46,847 bases of DNA from Streptococcus australis (GTDB lineage Bacteria; Bacillota; Bacilli; Lactobacillales; Streptococcaceae). The DNA lies in the NCBI RefSeq assembly GCF_003943615.1, contig NZ_RJPZ01000007.1:93489-140335 (forward strand), in the 5' to 3' direction. Shown in pieces: positions 13,688 through 21,934 of this stretch (position 1 is its first letter; every line of letters starts with the position of its first letter). The notes below the pieces were generated by a model. The model searched no databases, was not told the origin of the DNA, and worked only from the letters and a program-made list of their open reading frames with translations. Made by a program: the position numbers and the translations under genes.

Positions 13688-15898
13688 ATGATAACGTTAC
13701 GAGAAGAGCATATCCAAAGTCTCCCCCAACTCTTTGTGGAAAAGAGAGATGGGCGGAAGGTCAAGTTTGATGTCGATAAAATTTACCGTGCTTTGGTCAA
13801 GGCGACAGAAGAAGTGACAGGCCTCACTCCGGCCCTGGAAGCGAAATTAGAAACCGTAACAGACCGGATCGTGGCTGAAGTTTTGGAACGCTTCCCTCGT
13901 GGCGTGAAAATTTACGAGATTCAAAATGTCGTCGAGCACGAGTTATTACAAGCCAATGAGTATGCGATTGCTGAGAGCTATATTACTTATCGGACCCAGC
14001 GGGATTTTGAGCGCTCAAAAGCGACGGATATCAATTTTACCATCGGCAAACTCCTCAACAAGGACCAAGCAGTGGTGAATGAAAACGCCAATAAGGACAG
14101 CGATGTTTTCAACACCCAGCGTGATCTGACTGCGGGGATTGTCGGAAAATCTATTGGTCTCAAAATGTTACCCAAGCACGTGGCCAATGCCCACCAAAAA
14201 GGGGATATCCACTACCATGATTTGGATTATAGCCCTTATACTCCAATGACTAACTGTTGCTTGATCGATTTTGAAGGTATGTTAAAGAATGGCTTTAAGA
14301 TTGGGAATGCAGAAGTAGAAAGTCCTAAATCCATCCAAACTGCAACGGCTCAAATCTCGCAAATTATTGCCAATGTGGCCTCTAGCCAGTATGGTGGTTG
14401 CTCGGCAGACCGGATCGATGAAGTTTTGGCCCCTTATGCAGAAAAGAATTATAAGAAGCACTTGAAGGATGCTGAGGAGTGGGTTCTCCCTGAAAAACGC
14501 GAGGACTATGCTTGGCAAAAAACGAAAAAAGATATCTATGATGCCATGCAATCGCTGGAATACGAGATCAATACCCTCTTTACCTCCAATGGACAAACTC
14601 CCTTCACCTCGCTAGGCTTCGGTCTCGGAACCAATCGTTTCGAACGGGAAATTCAAAAGGCCATTCTGGAAATTCGAATTAAGGGACTCGGTTCAGAACA
14701 CCGGACCGCTATTTTTCCGAAGTTGATTTTCACCTTGAAGAGAGGCCTCAACTTAGAGCCGGGGAGTCCCAATTATGACATCAAACAGTTGGCCTTGGAA
14801 TGTGCAACCAAACGCATGTATCCGGATGTCCTCTCATATGATAAGATTGTCGAATTGACGGGTTCCTTCAAGGTACCCATGGGCTGTCGTTCTTTCCTCC
14901 AAGGTTGGAAGGATGAAAATGGTGTCGAAGTCAATTCTGGCCGGATGAATCTGGGGGTTGTGACAGTCAATCTTCCCCGGATTGCCTTGGAGTCAGAAGG
15001 GAACAAAGAGAAATTCTGGGAAATCTTTAATGAGCGGATGAACATCGCGGAAGATGCTTTGGTTTACCGGGTAGAGCGGACCAAGGAAGCAACCCCAGCC
15101 AATGCACCGATTCTCTATCAATATGGGGCTTTCGGAAAGCGCTTGGGCAAATATGACCAGGTAGACCAGCTTTTCCGTAACCGTAGAGCGACGATTTCAC
15201 TCGGCTATATCGGCTTGTATGAAGTGGCGACGGTCTTTTATGGGCCTAACTGGGAAGAAAATCCAGAAGCCAAACAATTTACAATCGAGATCATCAAGGA
15301 TATGAAGAAACGGGTCGAAGAATGGTCTGACCAATACGATTACCACTTCTCTATCTATTCGACGCCATCAGAAAGCTTGACAGACCGCTTCTGTCGCCTG
15401 GATACAGAGAAATTTGGGAAGGTTCCAGATATTACAGACAAGGAATACTACACCAATAGTTTCCACTATGATGTCCGTAAGAATCCAAGCCCGTTTGAGA
15501 AGCTGGATTTTGAAAAAGTTTATCCAGAAGCTGGAGCGACAGGTGGTTTCATCCACTATTGTGAGTACCCTGTCTTGCAACAAAATCCAAAAGCACTTGA
15601 AGCGGTTTGGGATTATGCCTATGACCGGGTCGGTTATCTCGGAACCAATACGCCGATTGACCGTTGCTACAAGTGTGATTTCGAAGGGGACTTCACACCA
15701 ACCGAACGGGGCTTCACCTGCCCAAACTGTGGCAATAGTGATCCCAAGACGGTAGATGTGGTCAAACGGACCTGTGGCTATCTAGGAAATCCTCAAGCTC
15801 GCCCCATGGTCAATGGACGACATAAAGAAATCGCTGCACGGGTTAAACACATGAACGGGTCTACCATCAAGTATGGTGGACATGGAGTGAAAGAATAG
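13688..15898 (+). CDS. nrdD: Anaerobic ribonucleoside-triphosphate reductase NrdD
   Basis: 736-aa class III ribonucleotide reductase; makes dNTPs from NTPs without oxygen using a glycyl radical. An N-terminal ATP-cone (KRDGRKVKFDVDKIYRAL, residues about 14-31) gives allosteric control; near the C-terminus are the zinc site CYKC...CPNC and the glycyl radical motif RTCGYLG (Gly697). I start at ATG 13688; an in-frame GTG at 13649 would fall at the transcription start of the TATAAT promoter. Activated by NrdG, encoded at the end of the same cluster. Confidence 0.97.
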   Translation: MITLREEHIQSLPQLFVEKRDGRKVKFDVDKIYRALVKATEEVTGLTPALEAKLETVTDRIVAEVLERFPRGVKIYEIQNVVEHELLQANEYAIAESYITYRTQRDFERSKATDINFTIGKLLNKDQAVVNENANKDSDVFNTQRDLTAGIVGKSIGLKMLPKHVANAHQKGDIHYHDLDYSPYTPMTNCCLIDFEGMLKNGFKIGNAEVESPKSIQTATAQISQIIANVASSQYGGCSADRIDEVLAPYAEKNYKKHLKDAEEWVLPEKREDYAWQKTKKDIYDAMQSLEYEINTLFTSNGQTPFTSLGFGLGTNRFEREIQKAILEIRIKGLGSEHRTAIFPKLIFTLKRGLNLEPGSPNYDIKQLALECATKRMYPDVLSYDKIVELTGSFKVPMGCRSFLQGWKDENGVEVNSGRMNLGVVTVNLPRIALESEGNKEKFWEIFNERMNIAEDALVYRVERTKEATPANAPILYQYGAFGKRLGKYDQVDQLFRNRRATISLGYIGLYEVATVFYGPNWEENPEAKQFTIEIIKDMKKRVEEWSDQYDYHFSIYSTPSESLTDRFCRLDTEKFGKVPDITDKEYYTNSFHYDVRKNPSPFEKLDFEKVYPEAGATGGFIHYCEYPVLQQNPKALEAVWDYAYDRVGYLGTNTPIDRCYKCDFEGDFTPTERGFTCPNCGNSDPKTVDVVKRTCGYLGNPQARPMVNGRHKEIAARVKHMNGSTIKYGGHGVKE

Positions 15899-15909
15899 AA
15901 AAGGATATT

Positions 15910-16050
15910 ATGGGAAAATACCAATTAGACGATAAGGGCAAAGCCCAGGTTCAACGATTCCACGAAAAACATTCGACAGGCGGAATCAATAAAAAAGACC
16001 GCGTAGCTAGCTTAAGAGAGCAATTCTTAAAAAAGGCTAAGAAAAAATAA
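15910..16050 (+). CDS. Conserved 46-aa basic protein between nrdD and GNAT
   Basis: 46 codons starting MGKYQLDDKGKAQVQRFHEK and ending KKAKKK, SD GAAAAGGA, 11 bp after nrdD, so in the nrdD operon. Highly basic, soluble, no recognised domain. A small gene occupies the same place after nrdD in pneumococcus-type genomes, which supports it as real. Role unknown; nucleic-acid or reductase association would be a guess. Confidence 0.75.
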   Translation: MGKYQLDDKGKAQVQRFHEKHSTGGINKKDRVASLREQFLKKAKKK

Positions 16051-16074
16051 AAGTGAGAGTCCGCTCTCGCTTTT
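16049..16074 (+). terminator. Terminator-like hairpin after the small nrd-operon gene
   Basis: Eleven-bp stem (16049-16059 with 16064-16074, one G-U) closed by a TCCG tetraloop; the second arm ends in CTTTT. It lies 19 bp before the GNAT gene and may give partial termination within the cluster. Confidence 0.65.
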
Positions 16075-16093
16075 CTCTTATGGGGAGGTAAAG

Positions 16094-16594
16094 ATGGAAT
16101 TACGCAGACCAACTCTAGCAGATAAGGAAACTGTATTAGACATGATGGCAGAGTTTGAAAAGAGTCAATCAGCTCACGATGGCGGATTTTGGGATGCTGA
16201 GAACTTTGATTATGAGGAGTGGTTGGAAACTAACCATAATAAAGAAATGGGAATAGGATTGCCGGAAAATCGTGTTCCTTCTATTCAATTTGTATCATTT
16301 GATGATGTAGGTCGTGCTCTAGGATTTTTGAATCTGCGATTGAGACTGAATGAGGGATTGCTGAATCATGCTGGCCATATTGGCTACTCCATCCGTCCCT
16401 CTGAAAGAGGTAAGGGCTATGCTAAAGAGGCCCTCCGCCAAGGTTTACAAGTTGCTAAGGAAAAGAATATCAAACGAGCTCTGGTAACTTGTAGCACAGA
16501 AAATCCTGCCAGCAGAGCTGTTATCTTAGCTAATGGTGGTCAATTTGAGGATGTTCGAAATGGAACGGAGCGGTATTGGATAGAGGTGGACTAG
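16094..16594 (+). CDS. GNAT-family N-acetyltransferase (copy 1)
   Basis: 166 aa, SD GGGGAGG. It has the GNAT acetyl-CoA loop IGYSIRPSERGKGYAKEAL (Q/RxxGxG as RGKGYA, around residues 97-112) and a C-terminal LVTCSTENPASRAVILANGG typical of YkwB-type members. Substrate unknown. A second, related GNAT (16835) and a broken third copy lie downstream. The GNAT-nrdG neighbourhood is conserved in streptococci, but no direct role in nucleotide reduction is known. Confidence 0.88.
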   Translation: MELRRPTLADKETVLDMMAEFEKSQSAHDGGFWDAENFDYEEWLETNHNKEMGIGLPENRVPSIQFVSFDDVGRALGFLNLRLRLNEGLLNHAGHIGYSIRPSERGKGYAKEALRQGLQVAKEKNIKRALVTCSTENPASRAVILANGGQFEDVRNGTERYWIEVD

Positions 16595-16598
16595 AAGG

Positions 16599-16685
16599 AT
16601 GACATGGAATACACCAAAACCAGGAGAGTGGAAAAGTGAAGAACTGAGCCAAGGTCGGATTATTGACTACAAGGCTTACAAGTAG
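16599..16685 (+). pseudogene. nrdG 5' fragment (recombination remnant)
   Basis: ATG 16599 (SD AAGGAT) opens a frame MTWNTPKPGEWKSEELSQG... RIIDYKAYK then TAG. The first 26 residues match the intact NrdG start (NNPKPQEWKSEELSKGRIIDYKAF); the radical-SAM cysteines are missing. At about 16665-16680 the sequence changes without a gap into a GNAT 3' end. Non-functional remnant. Confidence 0.85.
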
Positions 16686-16825
16686 CTAGAAGTAAAAATA
16701 TAAAGCGAGTCCTAGTGACTTGCGATTGTGATAATGCTGCCAGTCGAGCAGTGATTCTGACTAATGGCGGAGCTTTAGAGGATGTTCGAGGCGGGAAAGA
16801 GCGCTATTGGATTGATTTAGATTGA
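16673..16825 (+). pseudogene. GNAT 3' fragment (recombination remnant)
   Basis: Fifty codons in frame reading GLQVARSKNIKRVLVTCDCD ... ERYWIDLD then TGA, matching the last ~50 residues of the upstream GNAT (GLQVAKEKNIKRALVTCSTEN ... ERYWIEVD). There is no start or acetyl-CoA loop. It is fused to the nrdG fragment at a shared AAGGCTTACAAG-like sequence, pointing to short-homology recombination. Confidence 0.85.
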
Positions 16826-16834
16826 GGAAAGTTT

Positions 16835-17353
16835 ATGAAGTTACAACGACCAACTTTAGAAGATAAAGACGCGATTTTAGAGATGATTGCTGAGTTCGAT
16901 GCTGCAAAATCCTATATGCACGGTGGCATGGGCTCCACTTGGAAGCGAGCAAAGGATTTTGCGGATTGGTTGCGAATTGTAGAGCAGCAGGAGGATACTG
17001 AGAATCTGCCAGAAGGCTGGGTTCCTGCCATTCAATTTTTATCCTTTGATGAGACTGGCTACCCTCTGGGCTTTTTAGCCCTGCGCTTGTCCTTGAATGA
17101 CAAATTATTTGTAGAGGGTGGTCACATTGGCTATTCCATCCGGCCCAGTCAACGCAGAAAGGGCTTGGCTAAGTTGCAGCTAGAGCTAGGACTAGCAGAG
17201 GCTCGAAAACAAGGACTAGAACGAGTGCTGATTACCTGTGATGAAGACAACGAAGCTAGCCGTCGCACGATTCTATCTGCTGGTGGTGTTTACGAAAATA
17301 CAATCGACAGAAGTCAGCGCTACTGGATAGAGTTAGATGGGGAGGTGTCATGA
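16835..17353 (+). CDS. GNAT-family N-acetyltransferase (copy 2)
   Basis: 172 aa. It has the acetyl-CoA-binding segment IGYSIRPSQRRKGLAKLQL (RRKGLA) and a C-terminal LITCDEDNEASRRTILSAGG, close in architecture to copy 1 but diverged (different insert KSYMHGGMGSTWKRAKDF), so an old paralogue rather than a recent duplicate. It overlaps nrdG by 4 bp (ATGA), which indicates translational coupling. Substrate unknown. Confidence 0.88.
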   Translation: MKLQRPTLEDKDAILEMIAEFDAAKSYMHGGMGSTWKRAKDFADWLRIVEQQEDTENLPEGWVPAIQFLSFDETGYPLGFLALRLSLNDKLFVEGGHIGYSIRPSQRRKGLAKLQLELGLAEARKQGLERVLITCDEDNEASRRTILSAGGVYENTIDRSQRYWIELDGEVS

Positions 17354-17940
17354 ACAATCCCAAACCTCAAGAATGGAAAAGTGAGGAGCTGAGTAAGGGG
17401 CGAATCATTGACTATAAGGCCTTTAACTTTGTGGATGGCGAAGGCGTCCGCAACTCCCTCTATGTCAGTGGCTGTATGTTTCACTGTGAAGGCTGCTATA
17501 ATGCAGCAACTTGGTCTTTCAACGCTGGCATTCCCTATACCAAAGAGTTAGAAGAACAGATCATGGCCGATTTGGCCCAACCTTATGTTCAGGGCCTGAC
17601 CCTGCTTGGGGGGGAACCTTTTCTCAACACTGGCATCCTGCTGCCCTTGGTCAAGCGCGTGAAAAGAGAATTGCCTGACAAAGATATCTGGTCTTGGACC
17701 GGCTACACCTGGGAAGAAATGATGCTGGAAACACCGGACAAACTGGAGTTGCTTTCGCTGATTGATATCTTAGTGGATGGTCGCTATGATAAGAGCAAAC
17801 GCAACCTGATGTTGCAGTTCCGAGGCTCTTCTAACCAGCGGATCATTGATGTTCAAAAATCATTGGAAGAAGGAAAGGTTGTCATTTGGGACAAGCTCAA
17901 TGACGGCAAGGACTCCTATGAACAAGTGAAAAGAGAGTAG
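17350..17940 (+). CDS. nrdG: Anaerobic ribonucleotide reductase activating protein NrdG
   Basis: 196-aa radical-SAM activase. The CxxxCxxC 4Fe-4S motif is CMFHCEGC (Cys42, Cys46, Cys49), followed by TLLGGEPF, the SAM-binding GGE motif. It cleaves S-adenosylmethionine to place the glycyl radical on NrdD. Last gene of the cluster, coupled to GNAT copy 2. A degenerate head of a second nrdG lies 0.7 kb upstream. Confidence 0.96.
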   Translation: MNNPKPQEWKSEELSKGRIIDYKAFNFVDGEGVRNSLYVSGCMFHCEGCYNAATWSFNAGIPYTKELEEQIMADLAQPYVQGLTLLGGEPFLNTGILLPLVKRVKRELPDKDIWSWTGYTWEEMMLETPDKLELLSLIDILVDGRYDKSKRNLMLQFRGSSNQRIIDVQKSLEEGKVVIWDKLNDGKDSYEQVKRE

Positions 17941-17958
17941 CGAGAGTCGGGGGCAGAT

Positions 17959-17989
17959 AAATCGATGAAGAGAGGTTTTCGTTGATTTT
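17959..17989 (+). terminator. Probable terminator of nrdG
   Basis: Eleven-bp stem AAATCGATGAA/TTCGTTGATTT (two G-U pairs), 8-nt loop, followed by TTC and a weak T-tract. Short U-run, so efficiency is uncertain. Confidence 0.5.
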
Positions 17990-18055
17990 CAGTTTGCAAG
18001 AAGGGCCCTTTTTTCAGACAATTTCATTCTCACTGATAAAATTCAGAAGGATTCA

Positions 18056-18105
18056 TGGTATAATGGAATGGATTGTACAAAAGCTAGAACAGTCTAGCCC
18101 GTACA
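18056..18105 (+). promoter_or_regulatory. thrC promoter and 5' leader hairpin
   Basis: Extended -10 TGG-TATAAT (18056-18064), no good -35. The transcript would begin near 18071 and fold immediately: TGTAC/GTACA outside, AAAA/CC internal loop, GCTAGA-ACAG-TCTAGC inside (18074-18105). No T-box or riboswitch signature. It may protect the 5' end or bind a regulator. Confidence 0.5.
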
Positions 18106-18132
18106 CTAAAGGAACAGAATGAGGAAATTTAC

Positions 18133-19617
18133 ATGACATTAGTTTATCAATCAACGCGTGATGCGAAAAATACAGTAACAGCCAGCCAAGCGATTTTGCA
18201 AGGTTTGGCAACAGATGGAGGCTTGTTCACTCCAGTGAGTTATCCAAAGGTGGACTTGGATTTTGACACATTGAAAGACGCTTCTTACCAAGAAGTGGCT
18301 AAACTTGTCTTGTCAGCCTTCTTGGATGACTTTACAGCTGAAGAGTTGGACTACTGTATCACCAATGCCTATGATAGCAAGTTTGATACACCAGCGATTG
18401 CCCCTCTTGTCAAACTTGATGGTCAATACAACTTGGAATTGTTCCACGGTTCAACCATCGCATTTAAAGACATGGCCTTGTCGATCTTGCCTTACTTCAT
18501 GACAACAGCTGCTAAGAAGCACGGCTTGGAAAACAAGATCGTCATCTTGACAGCAACATCTGGAGATACTGGAAAAGCTGCTATGGCAGGATTCGCGGAT
18601 GTTCCAGGTACTGAAATTATCGTCTTTTATCCAAAAGATGGTGTCAGCAAGGTGCAAGAGTTGCAAATGACCACGCAAACTGGGGACAATACCCATGTGA
18701 TCGCTATTGATGGAAACTTTGACGATGCCCAAACCAATGTGAAACACATGTTCAATGATGTAGCCCTTCGTGAAAAATTGGCAGCCAACAAGCTCCAGTT
18801 CTCATCAGCTAACTCTATGAATATCGGCCGTTTGGTTCCACAAATTGTCTATTATGTTTATGCCTACGCTCAGCTTGTTAAAACTGGTGAGATTAAGGCT
18901 GGGGACAAGCTTAACTTCACTGTACCGACAGGAAACTTTGGTAATATTTTGGCTGCCTTTTACGCTAAACAAATCGGCCTACCAGTCGGCAAGCTCATCT
19001 GTGCTTCAAATGACAATAATGTCTTGACAGACTTCTTTAAAACTCGTGTCTATGACAAGAAGCGTGAGTTTAAGGTAACCACTAGTCCATCTATGGATAT
19101 TTTGGTCTCTTCAAACTTGGAGCGCTTGATTTTCCATCTTTTGGGAAATGATGCGGTTAAGACAGCTGAACTGATGAATGCTTTGAATAGCCAAGGTCAG
19201 TATGAGTTGACTGATTTTGATGCGGAGATTCTTGACCTTTTTGCGGCTGAATATGCGACTGAAGCAGAAACAGCTGCAGAAATCAAACGTGTTTACGAAT
19301 CAGATTCTTATATTGAGGATCCTCATACAGCAGTTGCCTCAGCCGTATATAAAAAATACCAAGCAGCGACAGGTGATGCGACCAAGACCGTGATTGCATC
19401 AACTGCTAGTCCATACAAGTTCCCAGTAGTTGCAGTAGAAGCTGTAACTGGAAAATCAGGACTTAGCGACTTTGAAGCCTTGGCACAGTTGCATGAGATT
19501 TCAGGCGTTGCCTTGCCACCAGCAGTGGATGGTCTTGAAACAGCTCCAGTTCGGCACAAGACAACGGTTGCCGCAGCAGATATGCAGACGGCAGTAGAAA
19601 CTTATCTAGGACTTTAA
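18133..19617 (+). CDS. thrC: Threonine synthase ThrC
   Basis: 494-aa PLP enzyme (fold type II) that turns O-phosphohomoserine into threonine plus phosphate. PLP Lys is Lys112 in STIAFKDMAL; SGDTGKAAM and the phosphate-binding PTGNFGNILAAFYA are present. The N-terminal DGGLFTP element is typical of the longer (yeast/Gram-negative-like) class found in streptococci. Cytoplasmic. Monocistronic, with its own promoter and a terminator just downstream. Confidence 0.97.
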   Translation: MTLVYQSTRDAKNTVTASQAILQGLATDGGLFTPVSYPKVDLDFDTLKDASYQEVAKLVLSAFLDDFTAEELDYCITNAYDSKFDTPAIAPLVKLDGQYNLELFHGSTIAFKDMALSILPYFMTTAAKKHGLENKIVILTATSGDTGKAAMAGFADVPGTEIIVFYPKDGVSKVQELQMTTQTGDNTHVIAIDGNFDDAQTNVKHMFNDVALREKLAANKLQFSSANSMNIGRLVPQIVYYVYAYAQLVKTGEIKAGDKLNFTVPTGNFGNILAAFYAKQIGLPVGKLICASNDNNVLTDFFKTRVYDKKREFKVTTSPSMDILVSSNLERLIFHLLGNDAVKTAELMNALNSQGQYELTDFDAEILDLFAAEYATEAETAAEIKRVYESDSYIEDPHTAVASAVYKKYQAATGDATKTVIASTASPYKFPVVAVEAVTGKSGLSDFEALAQLHEISGVALPPAVDGLETAPVRHKTTVAAADMQTAVETYLGL

Positions 19618-19629
19618 AAGAGAGGAAGT

Positions 19630-19663
19630 AAACTCGGTTGGGAAACTAACTGAGTTTCTTTTC
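19630..19663 (+). terminator. thrC terminator
   Basis: AAACTCGGTT/AACTGAGTTT (10 bp, one G-U), 8-nt loop, then CTTTTC. It lies between thrC and the MATE gene; the MATE SD (AGGAGG) starts a few bases after. Confidence 0.75.
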
Positions 19664-19677
19664 ATCAGGAGGAAAGT

Positions 19678-20958
19678 GTGTCTCGTCAACAAGTAGATCG
19701 ACAAATTTTAAGGATTGCCCTTCCAGCCATCGGAGAAAACTTTCTCCAGATGCTCATGGGGATGGTAGATAGCTACTTGGTCGCTCAGTTGGGTTTGGTT
19801 GCTGTCTCGGGTGTATCCGTTGCAGGCAATATCATTACGATTTACCAAGCTATTTTTATCGCTCTTGGAGCAGCGGTCGTGAGCCTCTTGTCCAAAAGTA
19901 TGGGGCAAAAAGATCAGAAGGCCATTGCTCGTCAAGCCACTGAGTCGATCAAAGTAACGGTTTTATTAAGTCTTGTTTTAGGGACTTTATCCCTCTGCTT
20001 TGGCAAGGAATTGATTGCCTTCTTAGGGGTTGAAGTTGCAGTTGCAGAAGCCGGAGGGATCTATCTATCCCTTGTCGGAGGAAGTATTTTGCTTTTGGGG
20101 CTGATGACGACTTTTGGAGCCCTAGTTCGTGTGGCCCACAATCCGCGGACACCCATGTATGTCAGTTTGTTGACTAATGTGTTGAATGCTCTGTTATCGA
20201 GTATCCTGATATTTGTTTTTGGATTGGGCATAGCTGGGGCTGCCTTAGGAACGGTTCTTTCTCGCCTGCTAGGGACCTACTTGCTCTGGCGTCAAGTTCA
20301 ACTCCCCTTCGCTCCTTTTTGTTGGGGCTTGGATCGAGACTTGCTCTCCCTAGTCTTGCCTGCTGCTGGTGAACGACTCATGATGCGAGCAGGGGATATT
20401 GTCATCATTGCTATGGTGGCTGTTTTTGGGACCAGAGCGGTAGCTGGGAATGCCATTGGGGAAGTCTTGACCCAGTTCAACTATATGCCGGCTTTTGGGA
20501 TTGCGACCGCGACAGTCATGTTGGTTGCCAAAAGTTTGGGACAGAATGATTGGCAAGGTATCAAGCAAATCACCAGTCGTAGTTTTTGGCTTTCCTTTCT
20601 TTCCATGTTCCCCCTCGCCCTTACGATCTTCTTATTTGGAAGTCCTTTAACAGCCCTTTACACCAAGGATCCAGGGGCCCTTGTTGCCTCCTTGTCTGTC
20701 ATTTTGTTCTCCTTACTTGGAACACCTCTGACAGCTGGGACCGTCATCTATACGGCGGTTTGGCAAGGTTTGGGCAATGCCCGCCTTCCTTTTTATGCGA
20801 CCACTATCGGTATGTGGGTGATACGGATTGGCTCTGGTTATCTGATGGGGGTCGTCCTTGGCTGGGGCTTACCAGGTATTTGGGCAGGTACCCTCTTGGA
20901 CAATGGATTTCGCTGGTTTTTCTTAAAAACGCTCTATCATCGAAAATGGAAGGAATAA
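19678..20958 (+). CDS. MATE-family multidrug/metabolite efflux transporter
   Basis: 426 aa, about 12 hydrophobic segments in two MatE repeats (repeat starts RIALPAIGENFLQMLMGMVD and LVLPAAGERLMMRAGDIV, the classic symmetric pattern). Cation-coupled export of cationic drugs or metabolites. GTG start with AGGAGG six bases upstream. HAD phosphatase follows after 5 bp, so the two probably form an operon. The substrate cannot be inferred; DinF-like naming would be premature. Confidence 0.92.
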   Translation: MSRQQVDRQILRIALPAIGENFLQMLMGMVDSYLVAQLGLVAVSGVSVAGNIITIYQAIFIALGAAVVSLLSKSMGQKDQKAIARQATESIKVTVLLSLVLGTLSLCFGKELIAFLGVEVAVAEAGGIYLSLVGGSILLLGLMTTFGALVRVAHNPRTPMYVSLLTNVLNALLSSILIFVFGLGIAGAALGTVLSRLLGTYLLWRQVQLPFAPFCWGLDRDLLSLVLPAAGERLMMRAGDIVIIAMVAVFGTRAVAGNAIGEVLTQFNYMPAFGIATATVMLVAKSLGQNDWQGIKQITSRSFWLSFLSMFPLALTIFLFGSPLTALYTKDPGALVASLSVILFSLLGTPLTAGTVIYTAVWQGLGNARLPFYATTIGMWVIRIGSGYLMGVVLGWGLPGIWAGTLLDNGFRWFFLKTLYHRKWKE

Positions 20959-20963
20959 GACCT

Positions 20964-21587
20964 ATGACACGAGCTTTTATTTGGGATTTGGATGGGACGC
21001 TTTTAGACTCTTATGAAGCTATTTTGGATGGAATCGCAGAGACTTATGCCCATTACTCTCTAGACTTTGACCGGGAAGTGGTCTATGCCTTTATCCTCAA
21101 ACAGTCTGTCCAGGCTCTGCTTGAAGAAGTGGCTAGAGAGCATGACTTAGATGCGGAGGAGATGAATCGCTATCGCACTTCTAGTCTGCGTGAGAAAAAC
21201 GCCCAGGTCCACCTAATGCCAGGAGCTAGAGACATTCTAGCTTGGGCAAAAGAAGAAGGGATTGTTCAATTCGTCTATACCCACAAGGGGAAGAATGCCT
21301 ACTCAATTCTGGAAGATTTAGGGATTCTATCCTATTTCCAAGAGGTCGTTACAACTGACAATGGCTTCAGGAGAAAACCAGACCCAGAAGGAGTCGATTA
21401 CCTAGTGGACAAGTACCAGCTGGATCGGAGTGAAACGTATTATATTGGTGATCGAACCTTGGATATTGATCTGGCAGACAATGCAGGAATCGGGAGTATT
21501 AATTTTTTGGATTACAAACCGGATGTGAATCATGTGATTCGTCATTTGGATGAGATTCGTCTCTATTTTAAACAAGAAAAAAGTTAA
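20964..21587 (+). CDS. HAD-superfamily phosphatase (phosphoglycolate phosphatase-like)
   Basis: 207 aa. HAD motif I WDLDGTLLDS (residues 7-16, Asp8 nucleophile and Asp10), a helical cap, motif II YTHKG, motif III Lys in RRKPDPEG and motif IV GDRTLDID. Start ATG 20964, five bases after the MATE stop, with AAGGAATAAG as SD; longer upstream frames overlap the transporter and are not credible. A small-metabolite phosphatase; substrate unknown. Confidence 0.9.
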   Translation: MTRAFIWDLDGTLLDSYEAILDGIAETYAHYSLDFDREVVYAFILKQSVQALLEEVAREHDLDAEEMNRYRTSSLREKNAQVHLMPGARDILAWAKEEGIVQFVYTHKGKNAYSILEDLGILSYFQEVVTTDNGFRRKPDPEGVDYLVDKYQLDRSETYYIGDRTLDIDLADNAGIGSINFLDYKPDVNHVIRHLDEIRLYFKQEKS

Positions 21588-21675
21588 CTTCTTTGACAAA
21601 GCAAGACTTCTTTGTTGCTGAAATAGCGCTATGAAAAGAATCCGTAAACAATTTGTTTTGAAAATGAAATAATTC

Positions 21676-21708
21676 CTTAAGAAATCTTTAAGATAAATCC
21701 GATATAAT
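21676..21708 (+). promoter_or_regulatory. CiaR-type promoter
   Basis: CTTAAG-N5-TTTAAG (21676-21681 and 21687-21692) with exactly 10 bp to TATAAT (21703-21708). The CiaR consensus is the direct repeat TTTAAG-N5-TTTAAG at this position relative to -10; only one base differs. It drives the small RNA just downstream. Confidence 0.8.
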
Positions 21709-21714
21709 AAAACC

Positions 21715-21811
21715 ATAAACAAAGACCTCCTAACTTTGTTTATGAAATCCTAAAACTTTTCTTTTTCATAATAATCTCCCTAAAAGGCCACCAAATCCGG
21801 TGGTCTTTTAC
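21715..21811 (+). ncRNA. cia-dependent small RNA (csRNA-type)
   Basis: Predicted ~97-nt RNA. Hairpin 1: CATAAACAAAG/CTTTGTTTATG (11 bp) with loop ACCTCCTAA, an anti-SD sequence. A single-stranded linker contains TTTTTCATAATAATCTCC, complementary to GGAGA-spacer-AUG of mRNAs. Terminator: AAAAGGCCACC/GGTGGTCTTTT. Promoter with CiaR repeats, anti-RBS linker, two hairpins and length are those of streptococcal csRNAs, which repress translation (for example of competence and transport genes). No protein is encoded. Confidence 0.82.
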
Positions 21812-21859
21812 TTTGTTTTTCTTAGGAGGAGATAATTTCCTCTGAGGTGAGCAAATTTC

Positions 21860-21899
21860 TTGCCTCGACTTTTTTTAGATGATATACTTGACAAGTCAA
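21860..21899 (+). promoter_or_regulatory. marR-type promoter with overlapping operator
   Basis: TTGCCT (21860-21865), 17 bp, TATACT (21883-21888). The dyad TTGAC-AA-GTCAA (21888-21899) begins at the last base of -10 and covers the start point, the usual place for an autorepressing MarR operator. Confidence 0.65.
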
Positions 21900-21934
21900 T
21901 TATTGATAAATCAACAAAAGATCGGAGAGAAGGA

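Noticed and set aside
17998..18015. AAGGGCCCTT followed by T-run before thrC
   Set aside because: The palindrome has no loop, so it cannot form a normal terminator hairpin in a single RNA.
20586..20963. Long N-terminal extension of the HAD protein
   Set aside because: It would overlap the MATE gene over 370 bases in another frame; the SD and HAD motif I fit ATG 20964.
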